From positions 186,001 through 250,000 of the forward strand of contig NZ_SHKL01000001.1 of assembly GCF_004217185.1 (NCBI RefSeq): a DNA stretch of 64,000 nucleotides, given 5' to 3'. The position numbers were made by a program, and so were the translations under genes. Positions 8,976 through 18,230 of this stretch are shown here, in pieces. The notes beneath the pieces were generated by a model. It ran no database searches. It was not told the DNA's origin and saw only the letters and a program-made list of their open reading frames with translations. How positions within the stretch are numbered: the stretch's first letter is position 1; every line of letters starts with the position of its first letter. Origin of the DNA: Pseudonocardia sediminis (lineage in GTDB: Bacteria > Actinomycetota > Actinomycetes > Mycobacteriales > Pseudonocardiaceae).

Positions 8976-11051
8976 TTGGCCCTGACTGTGAAGAACATCG
9001 CCACCGGGCGCTCCGCATCGGCGCCGGACACCGCTGCCCGGATGAACCGTGCGCCCGGCGGTGAACTGCGGCCGCTGACCGGTCTTCGCATCGTCGCCGC
9101 GGTCTGGGTGGTCGCGTTCCACTTCCACTTCACCGCGCTGCCCGGCGTCGCCGACGTCTCCGCTCTGCTGGGCCCGCTGGTGACCCAGGGCTCGCTCGGG
9201 GTGGACCTGTTCTTCGTGCTCAGCGGCTTCGTGATCGCCTACACCTACCTCGACGTGCTGGGCCCGCGGCTGCGGCTGCGCGAGGCCCGGCGCTTCGTCT
9301 GGGCCCGGGCGGCGCGGATGTGGCCCGCGTACTTCCTGGTGTTCAACCTGTTCGGCGTCTGGATGGTCGCCCGGTCGATGTTCGGGTCGGACCCGTCCGA
9401 GGTCGCGTTCCAGGCCGTGCAGCCGACCCTGAGCTGGGGGGAGTGGCTGCAGCAGGTGTTCCTGGTGCAGATGTGGAACCGGCCGTTCCTCGACGGCGCG
9501 TCCTGGGTCGGCCCGACCTGGTCGATCAGCGCCGAGTGGCTGGCCTACCTGCTGTTCCCGCTGACGGCGCTGGTGTTCTTCCGCCTGCGGCGGCTGCCGG
9601 TCGTGGTCCTGGCTCTGGGTGCGGTCGCGCTGATGGCGCCGATGGCCGCCGCGTTCGTGCTGGTGGGGAGCCCGTACTACCCGTTCAGCTGGCTGGTCCG
9701 GATCGTCTGCGGGTTCTCCGCCGGTGTCCTGACGCTGCTGGTGGTCCGCCGCCTGCGCTCGAGCGAGCGGAACCGGCGCATCGCCTCGGTGCTGGCGGGG
9801 ATCGCGATCGCCGGGATCCTGGCCGCGCTCGTGGCGAGCGTCGTCGCCGGGGTCGGCGCGGTGGGCCTGGTCGCGCTGCTGTTCCCGGTGCTGGTCGGGG
9901 CGCTGGCCCTGGCCGACCGCGGTCCGGCGCGGTTCCTGGCGTCGCGGCCGATGGTGCACGGCGGACGGATCTCCTACGCCCTCTACCTGGTGCACATCCC
10001 GATGTTCGAGGTGTTCTGGCTGGCGCTGCGCCGCGCCGGCGGCGAGGGGTTCCTGGCCGCGGGATCGATGTCCGCGCACCTGGTCGGCCTCGGTGTGCTG
10101 GTCGCGACGATCCCGGCCGCGCACCTGCTGTTCGTCCTGGTCGAGAAGCCGGCCCGGGTCTGGATGCGTGACCTGCCCGGTCGTCGCCGGGCCCCGGCGC
10201 CCGAGGCGGTGGCGGCGGAGGACGCGGGCGCGGAGCACCAGGACGACCGCTGGGACAACGACCGCGCCCGCCTCGACCCGGTCACGGCGCTGCTGCCGCG
10301 CCTGTCCCTGGAGCCGGTGGACAGCGCCCGGGCCCGGCTGGACCCGCCGACGACGCGTCTCCCGATGCAGGCCCGCCCGGCCCCGGCTCGCCCGGTACAC
10401 CCGGCGACCGAGCTCCCGCGCCAGCACGAACCCGCCCACGACACGCCGCAGCCGCTGGGCCCGGTCCCGGCCCAGCGGTTCGACACCGCGGAGTGGGTGC
10501 TCGACCGCCTGCACGCCGCGCGCGACGCCGGGCACGGCGACGACCACGAGGGCGACCGCCTCGCCGGCAACCTGATGGCCGCCGCACGTCTGCGCGCGAC
10601 CCCGGTCGGCGACCTGTTCGACCCGGCCGCCCGGGCCGAGCACGTGCGTGAGGTGCAGGAACGCTCCGACCGGGCGCTGTCGGTCCCGGCGCCCACCACG
10701 TCCGAGCTCTCGGACCCGCAGCTCACCGGGGCGGGACTGCCGGTGCGGGCCCGGACCCGGACCCGGAAGGAGACCCGGGAGGAGCGTGCGGGGGCACTGC
10801 TCACGGCGGACCCGGAGACCGACCCCTCGCCGGAGGGAACAGCGGTCCCCGGCCCGCGGGCCGACGCCGGGGGCCCGCACGGCGGCAGCCGGACCGGTGT
10901 CGAACGGTGCGGTCGGGGACGCGGACGGCACAGCGCGCACGACAGCGCCGCCACCCCGATCGTCGCCACGGCCGCGGCGTCGGTGCGCGGCGGCAACCCC
11001 ATGCGGCGCCGTCGCCGTCCCACCCACGGGCTGCACTACCGGGACAGCTGA
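8976..11051 (+). CDS. Acyltransferase-3 family membrane protein with long soluble tail
   Basis: An OafA/YrhL-type membrane O-acyltransferase that would transfer acetyl or another acyl group to an extracytoplasmic glycan or lipid. The catalytic region (about residues 30-400) opens with LRPLTGLRIVAAVWVVAFHFH, containing the conserved family His, and continues with SLGVDLFFVLSGFVIA and about ten helices. Residues from about 405 to 691 form a Pro/Arg/Asp/Glu-rich, probably disordered tail with no domain I recognise. The start could be TTG 8976, GTG 8988 or ATG 9042; I report the longest. It is divergent from emb, so a cell-wall substrate is plausible but inferred. Confidence 0.85.
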   Translation: MALTVKNIATGRSASAPDTAARMNRAPGGELRPLTGLRIVAAVWVVAFHFHFTALPGVADVSALLGPLVTQGSLGVDLFFVLSGFVIAYTYLDVLGPRLRLREARRFVWARAARMWPAYFLVFNLFGVWMVARSMFGSDPSEVAFQAVQPTLSWGEWLQQVFLVQMWNRPFLDGASWVGPTWSISAEWLAYLLFPLTALVFFRLRRLPVVVLALGAVALMAPMAAAFVLVGSPYYPFSWLVRIVCGFSAGVLTLLVVRRLRSSERNRRIASVLAGIAIAGILAALVASVVAGVGAVGLVALLFPVLVGALALADRGPARFLASRPMVHGGRISYALYLVHIPMFEVFWLALRRAGGEGFLAAGSMSAHLVGLGVLVATIPAAHLLFVLVEKPARVWMRDLPGRRRAPAPEAVAAEDAGAEHQDDRWDNDRARLDPVTALLPRLSLEPVDSARARLDPPTTRLPMQARPAPARPVHPATELPRQHEPAHDTPQPLGPVPAQRFDTAEWVLDRLHAARDAGHGDDHEGDRLAGNLMAAARLRATPVGDLFDPAARAEHVREVQERSDRALSVPAPTTSELSDPQLTGAGLPVRARTRTRKETREERAGALLTADPETDPSPEGTAVPGPRADAGGPHGGSRTGVERCGRGRGRHSAHDSAATPIVATAAASVRGGNPMRRRRRPTHGLHYRDS

Positions 11052-11057
11052 GGACCG

Positions 11058-11089
11058 GACGCCCCCGCCCGCGCGACGGCGGGGGCGTC
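11058..11089 (+). terminator. GC hairpin after acyltransferase gene
   Basis: Perfect 12-bp arms GACGCCCCCGCC (11058-11069) and GGCGGGGGCGTC (11078-11089) flank an 8-nt loop just after the acyltransferase stop. There is no U-tract, which is common for actinobacterial terminators. Confidence 0.6.
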
Positions 11090-11178
11090 GGCGGCAGGAT
11101 GGGGCGGCCGGAACCGCGTGGATGCCACCACGGGAGACCGGCCGCCCCTCGTCCGACCCGCCTCCGCCGAACGGAACG

Positions 11179-11865
11179 ATGAACGCCGCGAGCCCGCCCT
11201 CCGACGACTTCCCGGACGTCGCACCGCCCGCCCCACCGGCCCCGGACCCCGCCGCCGTCGGCTGGTACGTCCGCCTCGCCCGGCACCACCTGGGCCGCGG
11301 GCCCTACCTCGACGTCGGCGGCCGTGACGGCGCGCTGCTCGCCGGGCTGGCCGCGCTCGGCCCGGCCGCAGGGCTGGCGGCCACCGAGGCCGACGCCACC
11401 GCCCTGCGCGCCGGTGCGCCCGGCTGCCCGGTCCACACCGACGCCTCGACGCTGCCCGGCCCGGTCGCGGCGCTGACCGCCGTCGGCGTGCTGGACCACC
11501 TCCCCGACGACGCGCTGGACGCCGACGTCGGTCCCGGCGGCTGGTTCCGGGCCCTTGAGCCCGGGGGCCGCGCGCTGGTCGTCGCCGCCGACGCGGACGG
11601 CCGGGCCCGGGAGCTGCTCGGCGCCCGCTGGCCCACCCCGCCCGTCCCGCGGGGCCACGCACGGATCCGCGAGCTGATCGTCGCCGCGGGCCTCGAGATC
11701 GTCCGGGAGGGCAGTGACGGCCTGTGTCGCGGCCCGTACGGCCGCGTCCCCGCCGGGCTGGACCCGCGGACCGCACCCGCGGCGACGCAGCGGTCGATCG
11801 GCCGCCTGACGCTCGCCCCCGGGTCCGGGGAGTCGGCCGTGCTCATCGTGCGCCGCCCCGCCTGA
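11179..11865 (+). CDS. Class I SAM-dependent methyltransferase-like protein
   Basis: A 228-residue protein with a Rossmann-like outline. The motif I region is PYLDVGGRDGALLAGLA, followed by an acidic strand end (ATEAD) and a post-I segment VGVLDHLPDD typical of small-molecule methyltransferases. The first 25 residues are Pro/Ala-rich. ATG 11122 would add 19 residues, but third codon positions are less G/C-biased there, so I prefer ATG 11179. The family is supported by the motif only; the substrate is unknown. Confidence 0.65.
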   Translation: MNAASPPSDDFPDVAPPAPPAPDPAAVGWYVRLARHHLGRGPYLDVGGRDGALLAGLAALGPAAGLAATEADATALRAGAPGCPVHTDASTLPGPVAALTAVGVLDHLPDDALDADVGPGGWFRALEPGGRALVVAADADGRARELLGARWPTPPVPRGHARIRELIVAAGLEIVREGSDGLCRGPYGRVPAGLDPRTAPAATQRSIGRLTLAPGSGESAVLIVRRPA

Positions 11866-11906
11866 CCGCCCGGGCGGACGCCGGGGGAGTGGGACAGGAT
11901 GGCCGC

Positions 11907-12557
11907 ATGAGCGATCTGCTTCCCCTGGACCCCGACCAGCTGCTGAGCTCCACCCGCTCGGTGCGCAAGCGCCTCGACTTCGACCGCCCGGTCCCGATGG
12001 AGATCATCCGGGAGTCCCTGGAGGTCGCGCTGCAGGCCCCGAGCGGGTCGAACACGCAGGGCTGGCACTGGATCGTCGTCACCGATCCGGAGAAGAAGCG
12101 CGTGATCGGCGACTACTACGCGCAGGCGTTCGGGGCCTACCGCAACTCCCCGATGTACGCGACCAACCACACCTCCGGCGACGCCGACCGCGACGCCACC
12201 CAGGGCCGCGTCGCCTCCAGCGCGGAGTACCTCGCCGAGCGCATGGGCGAGGTCCCGGTGCTGGTCATCGGCGCGCTGAAGGCCGGGAAGGACCTGCCGG
12301 CGAAGAACCAGGCCGGGCTGTGGGGCTCGCTGCTCCCGGCGGCGTGGAGCCTGCAGCTGGCCCTGCGCGCCCGCGGGCTGGGCAGCGCGTGGACGACGCT
12401 GCACCTGCAGTACGAGACCGAGATCGCGCAGCTGCTCGGCATCCCGGAAGACGTCCGCCAGGGTGTCCTGCTCCCGGTCGCCTACTACACCGGCAAGGAT
12501 TTCAAGCCCGCTCCGCGCCAGCCCCTCGACACGGTCCTGCACGTCGACACCTGGTGA
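11907..12557 (+). CDS. Nitroreductase family protein (FMN-dependent)
   Basis: A 216-residue protein of the nitroreductase fold. It begins with STRSVRKRLDFDRPVP, where the paired Arg residues typically bind FMN phosphate, and continues with LQAPSGSNTQGWHW, matching the family's APS..N.QPW motif. It probably reduces nitro, quinone or similar substrates with NAD(P)H in the cytoplasm. The 3' end meets the perfect palindrome at 12563-12604, on the other side of which dprE2 ends. The native substrate cannot be inferred. Confidence 0.88.
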   Translation: MSDLLPLDPDQLLSSTRSVRKRLDFDRPVPMEIIRESLEVALQAPSGSNTQGWHWIVVTDPEKKRVIGDYYAQAFGAYRNSPMYATNHTSGDADRDATQGRVASSAEYLAERMGEVPVLVIGALKAGKDLPAKNQAGLWGSLLPAAWSLQLALRARGLGSAWTTLHLQYETEIAQLLGIPEDVRQGVLLPVAYYTGKDFKPAPRQPLDTVLHVDTW

Positions 12558-12562
12558 CCCCT

Positions 12563-12604
12563 CGTGCGCGGATATCGCTGCCAGGGCAGCGATATCCGCG
12601 CACG
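12563..12604. repeat. 42-bp perfect palindrome, reference copy of a dispersed intergenic element
   Basis: Two 20-bp arms, CGTGCGCGGATATCGCTGCC (12563-12582) and its exact reverse complement (12585-12604), are separated by only AG. It sits between the convergent nitroreductase and dprE2 genes and could terminate both transcripts. Related copies lie near 16717, 24125 and 49920. Confidence 0.85.
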
Positions 12605-12612
12605 GGTGAGGC

Positions 12613-13368
12613 TCAGATGGGGAGCTTGCGGAAGATCGGGCGCGGGACGTGGCGCAGGGCGCTCATCACGTACCGGTACGGCGCCGGGGCCCAGACGAGC
12701 TCCTTCTGCTTGCGCACCGCGTCGACGATCACGTCGGCCACCGCCTCGGGGGTGGTGGACAGCGGGGCCGGGTCGAGGCCCTCGGTCATCTTCGTGTGCA
12801 CGAACCCGGGCCGGACGATCGAGACCGTGATCCCGGACGGGCGCAGGGCCTCGGTCAGGCCGGTGTAGAACGCGTCCATCCCGGCCTTGGTGGAGCCGTA
12901 GACGAAGTTGGAGCGGCGCGCCCGCTCCCCGGCCACCGACGAGATCGCGACCAGCGAGCCGTGCCCCTGGGCGGTGAAGCGCTCACCCAGCGCCACCCCG
13001 GTCGAGACGGCGGCGGTGTAGTTGACCTGCGCCAGATCGACGGCGGTGTCGACGTCGGTCCAGGCCTTCTCGTTGTCGCCGAGCAGCCCGAACGCGACGA
13101 TCGCGACGTCGATGTCCCCACCGGCGAACGCCTTGCGGACGACGTCGGAGTGCGTCTCGACGGCGCGGGCGTCGAACTCGACCGTCTCCACGGCGCAGCC
13201 CAGGGCCTCGATCCCGGTGCGGGCGGCGTCCAGGCGCGGGCCCGGACGGGCGGCGAGCACCACGCGCATCGGGCGGTCGGCGGCGAACGCACGCACCGTG
13301 GCCAGGCCGATCTCGGAGGTCCCGCCGAGAAGGAGGATGCTCTGCGGGTTGCCGACGGCGTCGATCAT
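12613..13368 (-). CDS. dprE2: Decaprenylphosphoryl-2-keto-ribose reductase DprE2
   Basis: A short-chain dehydrogenase (251 aa) that uses NADH to reduce decaprenylphosphoryl-2-keto-ribose to decaprenylphosphoryl-arabinose, the only known arabinose donor for cell-wall arabinan. The nucleotide-binding motif LLLGGTSEIGLA is at 12-23, the catalytic Ser in SSVAG at 143-144, and the Tyr-Lys pair in YGSTK at 157 and 161. It follows dprE1 by 13 bp, the usual operon order. The length and conserved C-terminus (PRPIFRKLPI) fit the family. Confidence 0.95.
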   Translation of the reverse strand: MIDAVGNPQSILLLGGTSEIGLATVRAFAADRPMRVVLAARPGPRLDAARTGIEALGCAVETVEFDARAVETHSDVVRKAFAGGDIDVAIVAFGLLGDNEKAWTDVDTAVDLAQVNYTAAVSTGVALGERFTAQGHGSLVAISSVAGERARRSNFVYGSTKAGMDAFYTGLTEALRPSGITVSIVRPGFVHTKMTEGLDPAPLSTTPEAVADVIVDAVRKQKELVWAPAPYRYVMSALRHVPRPIFRKLPI

Positions 13369-13381
13369 GTGGGGAGGACTC

Positions 13382-14743
13382 CTAGGTCAGTTCGAGGCGG
13401 CGGGACATGTCGGAGGCGAAACGGCCGTCCGGGTCCACGGACGAGCGGACCTTGCGCCACTCGTCGATCCGCGGGTAGCCGGCGGCGAACGCGGCCGGGC
13501 TGGTCCGCGACTCCTTGGCCAGGTAGAGGCGCCCGCCCGCGGCGAGCACCATCTCGTCGAGCTCGGTGCAGAACCGCGCCAGGCCGGGCGCGATCGGGAA
13601 GTCGACGGTGATCGTCCAGCCCTTGATCGGGAAGGACAGGGGCGCGGCGTTGCCCTCGCCGAAGCGCTTGAACACGTTGAGCCCGGACTTGTGCGGCGAG
13701 CCGGCGATCTTCTCGACGATCCGGCGCAGCGCCGCCTCCTCACCGGTCGGGACGACGAACTGGTACTGCAGGAACCCCCTGGACCCGTAGATCCGGTTCC
13801 AGTTCCCGAACACGTCGAGCACCTGGTAGAAGGCCGTGATGTTCTGCACCGAGTCGCGCTGGCGCCGCGGCGCCTTGCGGAACCACAGCTCGCTGAACGC
13901 GGTCAGCGAGAGCTTGTTGGCCAGCCCGTTCGGGAACACGTCCGGGAAGCTGAACAGCTGCGGCGCGTCGAACTTCAGCGGGTCCGCCTTGAGCTTGTCC
14001 GGCAGCTGGTCGACCGTGGCCAGCGAGCCGCGGGTGAGCACCGAGCGTCCGAGCTTCGCGCCGGTCGCGGTGGTGTCGAACCAGGCCGCGGAGTAGCCGT
14101 AGGTGTCGTCGGAGCCGTCGGTGAGCAGGGCCATCAGGCCGTCGAGGTCGTCGGTGCGGTCGGTGTCGACGACGAAGTACGCCGACTCCGTGCGGTGCAG
14201 CCGGACCTTGGCCCGGGTGACGACGCCGGTCAGCCCCATCCCGCCGACGGTGGCCCAGAACAGCTCCGAGTCGGTGCCCTCGGGGGTGAGCGTGTGCACC
14301 GACCCGTCGGCGGTCACCAGGTCCAGCGACAGCACGTGGTTGCCGAAGCTGCCCTTGGTGTGGTGGTTCTTGCCGTGGATGTCGGAGCCGATCGCGCCGC
14401 CGATCGTCACCTGGCGGGTGCCCGGCAGCACCGGGACCCACAGCCCGTGCGGCAGCGCGGCGCGCATCAGGGTGTCCAGGCTGACGCCGGCGTCGAGGTC
14501 GGCGACGCCCGAGTCCGGGTCGATCGAGTGGATCCGGCCCAGGCCGGTCATGTCCAGGACGATCCCGCCGGCGTTCTGCGCGGGGTCGCCGTAGGAGCGT
14601 CCGAGCCCGCGGGCGATGATCCCGCGTTCACCGGCCCGGGTGATCGCGTCCGCCACCTCCTGCCCGTCGCGTGGGGTGACGACCTCGGCGATCGTGGGCG
14701 CGGTGCGTCCCCATCCGTACAGGGACCGGGCTTGGCTCGACAT
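13382..14743 (-). CDS. dprE1: Decaprenylphosphoryl-beta-D-ribose 2'-oxidase DprE1
   Basis: An FAD-dependent oxidase (453 aa, M. tuberculosis form 461) that oxidises decaprenylphosphoryl-ribose at C2', the first half of the epimerisation to the arabinose donor. The FAD-binding segment includes [10 protein letters not shown] and [14 protein letters not shown] (covalent-type vanillyl-oxidase fold). The active-site Lys418 equivalent is Lys410 in LAKESRT. The Cys387 equivalent, target of benzothiazinones, is Thr379 in [10 protein letters not shown] (codon 13607-13609). Counting back from the shared C-terminus puts both residues exactly 75 from the end. A TAGCCT box 7 nt before the ATG suggests a leaderless mRNA. 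Confidence 0.95.
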   Translation of the reverse strand: MSSQARSLYGWGRTAPTIAEVVTPRDGQEVADAITRAGERGIIARGLGRSYGDPAQNAGGIVLDMTGLGRIHSIDPDSGVADLDAGVSLDTLMRAALPHGLWVPVLPGTRQVTIGGAIGSDIHGKNHHTKGSFGNHVLSLDLVTADGSVHTLTPEGTDSELFWATVGGMGLTGVVTRAKVRLHRTESAYFVVDTDRTDDLDGLMALLTDGSDDTYGYSAAWFDTTATGAKLGRSVLTRGSLATVDQLPDKLKADPLKFDAPQLFSFPDVFPNGLANKLSLTAFSELWFRKAPRRQRDSVQNITAFYQVLDVFGNWNRIYGSRGFLQYQFVVPTGEEAALRRIVEKIAGSPHKSGLNVFKRFGEGNAAPLSFPIKGWTITVDFPIAPGLARFCTELDEMVLAAGGRLYLAKESRTSPAAFAAGYPRIDEWRKVRSSVDPDGRFASDMSRRLELT

Positions 14744-14750
14744 CGGCCCA

Positions 14751-14756
14751 AGGCTA
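14751..14756 (-). promoter_or_regulatory. -10 box TAGCCT for dprE1
   Basis: The hexamer ends 7 nt before the dprE1 ATG at 14743, so transcription should start at or near the start codon. Confidence 0.6.
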
Positions 14757-14838
14757 CCGAGACCCGGCGTATGACCCGCCCTGCACCCGTACGGGTCAGC
14801 CGCACCGGGGGCGTACCGGCCTGTGGGACGCTGATCCG

Positions 14839-16686
14839 GTGCTGGACGTGACCGGGCCCGGCGAGACGCGCCGTCCCCGCCACGCCCGCGACGAGCCCGA
14901 CACCCCCGAGATCGGGATCGCCCCGGTGCGCACGCGCCGCGCGTGGCGGCCGTACCTGCTCCTCGCGGGGCTCTATCTCGTGGCGTCGCTGGCGCTGCAG
15001 CACCGGGCGCTCGGGTCGTTCTCCTCGGTCCTGATCGGGCGCGTCACCGCGGACGCCGACATGTTCGCGTGGTGGCTCAACTGGCTGCCGTGGGCGGTCG
15101 GAAACGGGCAGAACCCGCTGGTCAGCGACTACATCCACTACCCGCTCGGGGTGAACGCGCTGTGGAACACCAGCGTGCCGTTGCTGGCCGCGCTGCTCTC
15201 CCCTGTGACGCTGACGGCCGGTGCGACCGCGGCGTACAACACCGGGATCGTGCTCGGTCCGGTCGTCTCCGGGCTCGCGCTGGCCTGCGCGCTGCGCCCG
15301 TACGTCCGCTCCGCCGGGCTGCGCGGGTGGACGGCCCGCGGCCTCGCCGGCGCGCTGTACGCGTTCAGCCCGTTCCACCTCGCGCACGCCGTGGCCGGGC
15401 ACCTGAACCTGGTCTGGTCGGTGCTGCCGCCGGTCCTGCTCCTTCTGGCCCACCACCTGTTCGCCCGTCCCGTGGCTCGCCCGTGGCGGGCGGGAGCCGT
15501 CACCGGTCTGGTCCTCGTCGCGCAGCTCGTGCTCTACACCCAGGCCCTGGCCATCGGCGTGATCTTCCTGGTCGTCACCGCCGTCGTGCTCGCGCTGCGG
15601 TGGCCGCGGCGCGTGCGCCCGGCGCTGCCCGGCCTGACCCGCGCCGCGGTGTCCTGCATCGGTGTGTTCGCCGTGGTCGGGGCCTACCCGCTGTGGCTGA
15701 TCCTGGCCGGTCCGGTGCGGCCCCGGTCGGCCATCCGCAACGTCGACGCGACCGGCGCCGACCTGGCCAACATCGTGGTCCCGACCCGGATGACGGCCGT
15801 CGGCCCGGCTCCCGGCGGGCTCGCCGACGAGCTCACCGGGCACATCGGCGAGCAGGGCGGGTACGTCGGGATCGCGATGCTCGCGCTGGTCGTGGTCGCC
15901 GTGCTGGTCGTGCGGTCGTCGGCCCTGCGGATCGCCGCCGCGGTCGGGGCCATCGCCTGGGTCTGCTCTCTCGGCACCGGCGTCGTCCTGCTCGGCGAGT
16001 ATCCGGGCGTCCCGCTGCCGTGGGAGGCCGTCACGGTCGTCCCGCTCCTCTCGGAGATCGAGCCGGTGCGGATCCAGGTCGTCGTGGCGCTGTGCGTCGC
16101 CGCCGTCGTCGCGCTGTGGATCGACCGGCTGCCCGAGGTCGCGCCGCGCGGCTGGGTCCGGACGGCGGCGCTCGTGCTCTCCGGGTTCGCGCTGGTGTCC
16201 TGGCTGCCCGGCGACACCCAGGAGGTGCAGCCGGCGACCGTCCCCGCCCTGTTCGCCGACCCCGGTGACGCGTTCCGCCCCGGCGACGTCGCCGAGATCC
16301 ACCCGCGGCTGACCGCGGCCTGGGACGACGGCGCCCAGGGCTCGCGCTGGCAGGTCGCCTCGGGCATGGCCTTCAAGACCGCCGGCGGCTACTTCATCGC
16401 CTCGGACGCCGAGAGCTCGCTGGTCATCGAGTCGCCGTGGAACCGGTACCAGGTCGGGGCGCAGTGGGTCGCCGACGGCAAGAACGACCCGAGCGAGCGC
16501 TACACCGCCCAGGCGGCGGGCGACCTGCGACGCCTGGGCGTCACCGTCGTCGCGGTGGCACCCGACGACGGCGAGCCCCCCGACCCGCGCGTCCTGGACT
16601 GGACGCGCCGGGTCACCGGCGACACAGGCCGTCTCACCGGCGACGTCTGGCTCTTCCGCCCGGCGGCCGCGGGCCCGAGCGGCTGA
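14839..16686 (+). CDS. GT-C-like multi-pass membrane protein (putative glycosyltransferase)
   Basis: A 615-residue protein with a cytoplasmic, Arg-rich N-terminus, about eleven hydrophobic helices (roughly 35-455), and a soluble C-terminal domain. The first loop after helix 1 holds [17 protein letters not shown], which resembles the acidic motif in the first extracellular loop of GT-C polyprenyl-phosphate-sugar transferases. It is divergent from dprE1, whose product feeds arabinose donor synthesis, so a role in cell-wall glycosylation is attractive but inferred. I do not recognise it as AftA, AftB or AftC. GTG 14839 is used, preceded by GACGCT at a leaderless distance. Confidence 0.65.
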   Translation: MLDVTGPGETRRPRHARDEPDTPEIGIAPVRTRRAWRPYLLLAGLYLVASLALQHRALGSFSSVLIGRVTADADMFAWWLNWLPWAVGNGQNPLVSDYIHYPLGVNALWNTSVPLLAALLSPVTLTAGATAAYNTGIVLGPVVSGLALACALRPYVRSAGLRGWTARGLAGALYAFSPFHLAHAVAGHLNLVWSVLPPVLLLLAHHLFARPVARPWRAGAVTGLVLVAQLVLYTQALAIGVIFLVVTAVVLALRWPRRVRPALPGLTRAAVSCIGVFAVVGAYPLWLILAGPVRPRSAIRNVDATGADLANIVVPTRMTAVGPAPGGLADELTGHIGEQGGYVGIAMLALVVVAVLVVRSSALRIAAAVGAIAWVCSLGTGVVLLGEYPGVPLPWEAVTVVPLLSEIEPVRIQVVVALCVAAVVALWIDRLPEVAPRGWVRTAALVLSGFALVSWLPGDTQEVQPATVPALFADPGDAFRPGDVAEIHPRLTAAWDDGAQGSRWQVASGMAFKTAGGYFIASDAESSLVIESPWNRYQVGAQWVADGKNDPSERYTAQAAGDLRRLGVTVVAVAPDDGEPPDPRVLDWTRRVTGDTGRLTGDVWLFRPAAAGPSG

Positions 16687-16716
16687 CGCCGCGCGGCACG
16701 GGCGGCTGACGCCGCC

Positions 16717-16755
16717 CGTGCGCGGATATCGCTGCTCCGGCGACGATCTCCGAGG
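16717..16755. repeat. Decayed copy of the 42-bp palindrome
   Basis: CGTGCGCGGATATCGCTGC (16717-16735) matches the left arm of the 12563 element exactly. The right side, GGCGACGATCTCCGAGG, has several mismatches, so the hairpin is weak. It lies between the GT-C-like gene and the promoter of the next gene. Confidence 0.7.
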
Positions 16756-16786
16756 GTGGGACGGTGAGCGCGACGGCGGTGGCGAT

Positions 16787-16792
16787 TACCCT
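16787..16792 (+). promoter_or_regulatory. -10 box TACCCT for DUF1707 gene
   Basis: Located 6 nt before the GTG at 16799, consistent with a leaderless transcript and supporting that start. Confidence 0.6.
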
Positions 16793-16798
16793 GCTCAG

Positions 16799-17401
16799 GT
16801 GGACGCGCAGCCCTCATCCGGTGACCGGCGGGAGATCAGGATCTCGCACGCCGACCGCGAGCGTGCCGCCGAACGGCTGCAGCGGGCGTTGTCCGAGGGC
16901 CGGATCACGCTGGGCGAGCTGGAGGAACGGCTCGCCGTCGTCTACGCCGCCCGGTTCGGCGCGGACCTGGTCCCGCCGCTGGCCGACCTCCCCGGTGACC
17001 CGCTGGACCTGCGCACCGAGCAGCTCTCCACCCCGGTCGGCCCACCGACCGTGCTGCGCGGCGGGATGGGCTCGCTGCGCCGCGTCGGGAACTGGGAGGT
17101 GCCGGCCCGCCTGCGGGTGCAGAGCTCGATGGGCTCGGTCGTGCTCGACTTCTGCGACGCGACGCTCTCCCACCCCGTCATCGAGGTGGAGCTGCAGCTC
17201 GGCGCCGGCTCGGCGCGCCTGCTCGTCCCGGACGACGCCACCGCCGACCTCGACGAGATGGTGACGGCGATGGGCTCGGTCCGCACCAAGGTCTCCGGCC
17301 GCGCCGCCCAGGGCCACCCGCACTTCCGCGTCTACGGCCGCGCGGGCATGGGCTCGGTGACGGTCCGCCGCCGCTATCACTTCGCCGGCCGCCACTTCTG
17401 A
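16799..17401 (+). CDS. DUF1707 domain protein
   Basis: A 200-residue protein. Residues 10-65 form a DUF1707 (SHOCT-like) domain, with ISHADRERAAERLQRALSEG and LGELEERLAVVYAAR. A C-terminal beta-rich region (about 85-200) has repeated GMGS/SMGS turns like those of LiaF-type domains. No transmembrane segment is visible. Such proteins occur throughout actinobacteria, often near envelope genes, with unknown function. GTG 16799 is chosen because the domain starts soon after it and a leaderless -10 box precedes it; an upstream ATG would run through the palindrome remnant. Confidence 0.75.
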   Translation: MDAQPSSGDRREIRISHADRERAAERLQRALSEGRITLGELEERLAVVYAARFGADLVPPLADLPGDPLDLRTEQLSTPVGPPTVLRGGMGSLRRVGNWEVPARLRVQSSMGSVVLDFCDATLSHPVIEVELQLGAGSARLLVPDDATADLDEMVTAMGSVRTKVSGRAAQGHPHFRVYGRAGMGSVTVRRRYHFAGRHF

Positions 17402-17450
17402 GCTCCGGCCACCCCCTCGTGCGGCCGGCCGCGAAGACGGAAGCGGGGGC

Positions 17451-18230
17451 TCAGCGGAACCGGCGGCCCTCGTCGCGGCGCAGGGCCCAGATCGCGAGGA
17501 CGGCGGTCGCGGCGGTCCAGACGGCGAACGTGACCAGGGCCAGGACCTTCGGGTCGGCACCGGTCGTCGCCCAGACCACCAGCTCGCGGGCACCGCGCGA
17601 GGGCAACAGCGACGACAGCACGTCGAGCCAGCGCGGGAACAGCTCCGGCGGGAACAGCAGCCCGCCCGCGAACGCGACCGGGAAGAACACCAGCTGCACC
17701 ACCGGCAGCGCGGCCTTCACCGGGAGCGCGTAGCCCAGCGCCAGGCCACCGAGCAGGAACGGTAGGGCGCCGACCATCAGCGCGAGCACCCCGAGGCCCA
17801 GGCCGGCCGCCGTCACGGTGGCCGGGGTGAACAGCGCCCCCACGACGATCACCGGCACCACCGAGACCAGCCCGAACGTGAGCCCGGTGAGCACCCGGGC
17901 GGCGATCCGGGACCACGGCGGCGCGGGCAGCGTCCGCAGGTACGGGTCCCAGGCCTTGGCGCGGTCGTCGGCCACCCCGACCCCGAACAGGAACAGGAAG
18001 TTGCTCATCAGCCCGAACACGGCCAGCTGCGCGACGGCGTTCGTCGCGGCGCGGGTGTCCTGCCCGTAGTCGAACGGGACCACGAAGAACAACAGCGACA
18101 GCGCGGGCAGCAGCGACGAGGTGAGCACCGCGACCGGCGTCCGCAGGTTCTCCAGCACCAGGTAGCGGTAGTGGACGCCGACCGGGGCGGGCCGGCGGGG
18201 CGGTGCGACGGTGGCCGTGGGCGCGGTCAT
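17451..18230 (-). CDS. ABC-2 type transporter permease
   Basis: A 259-residue membrane protein with six hydrophobic segments and the ABC-2 permease outline (VAFAGGLLFPPELFPRWLDVLSSLLPSR region near the end). It pairs with the ATPase encoded just upstream, and the two genes overlap by ATGA. The exporter may move a drug, lipid or peptide; the substrate is unknown. It is the last gene of a four-gene operon with a membrane protein and an HTH regulator. Confidence 0.85.
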   Translation of the reverse strand: MTAPTATVAPPRRPAPVGVHYRYLVLENLRTPVAVLTSSLLPALSLLFFVVPFDYGQDTRAATNAVAQLAVFGLMSNFLFLFGVGVADDRAKAWDPYLRTLPAPPWSRIAARVLTGLTFGLVSVVPVIVVGALFTPATVTAAGLGLGVLALMVGALPFLLGGLALGYALPVKAALPVVQLVFFPVAFAGGLLFPPELFPRWLDVLSSLLPSRGARELVVWATTGADPKVLALVTFAVWTAATAVLAIWALRRDEGRRFR

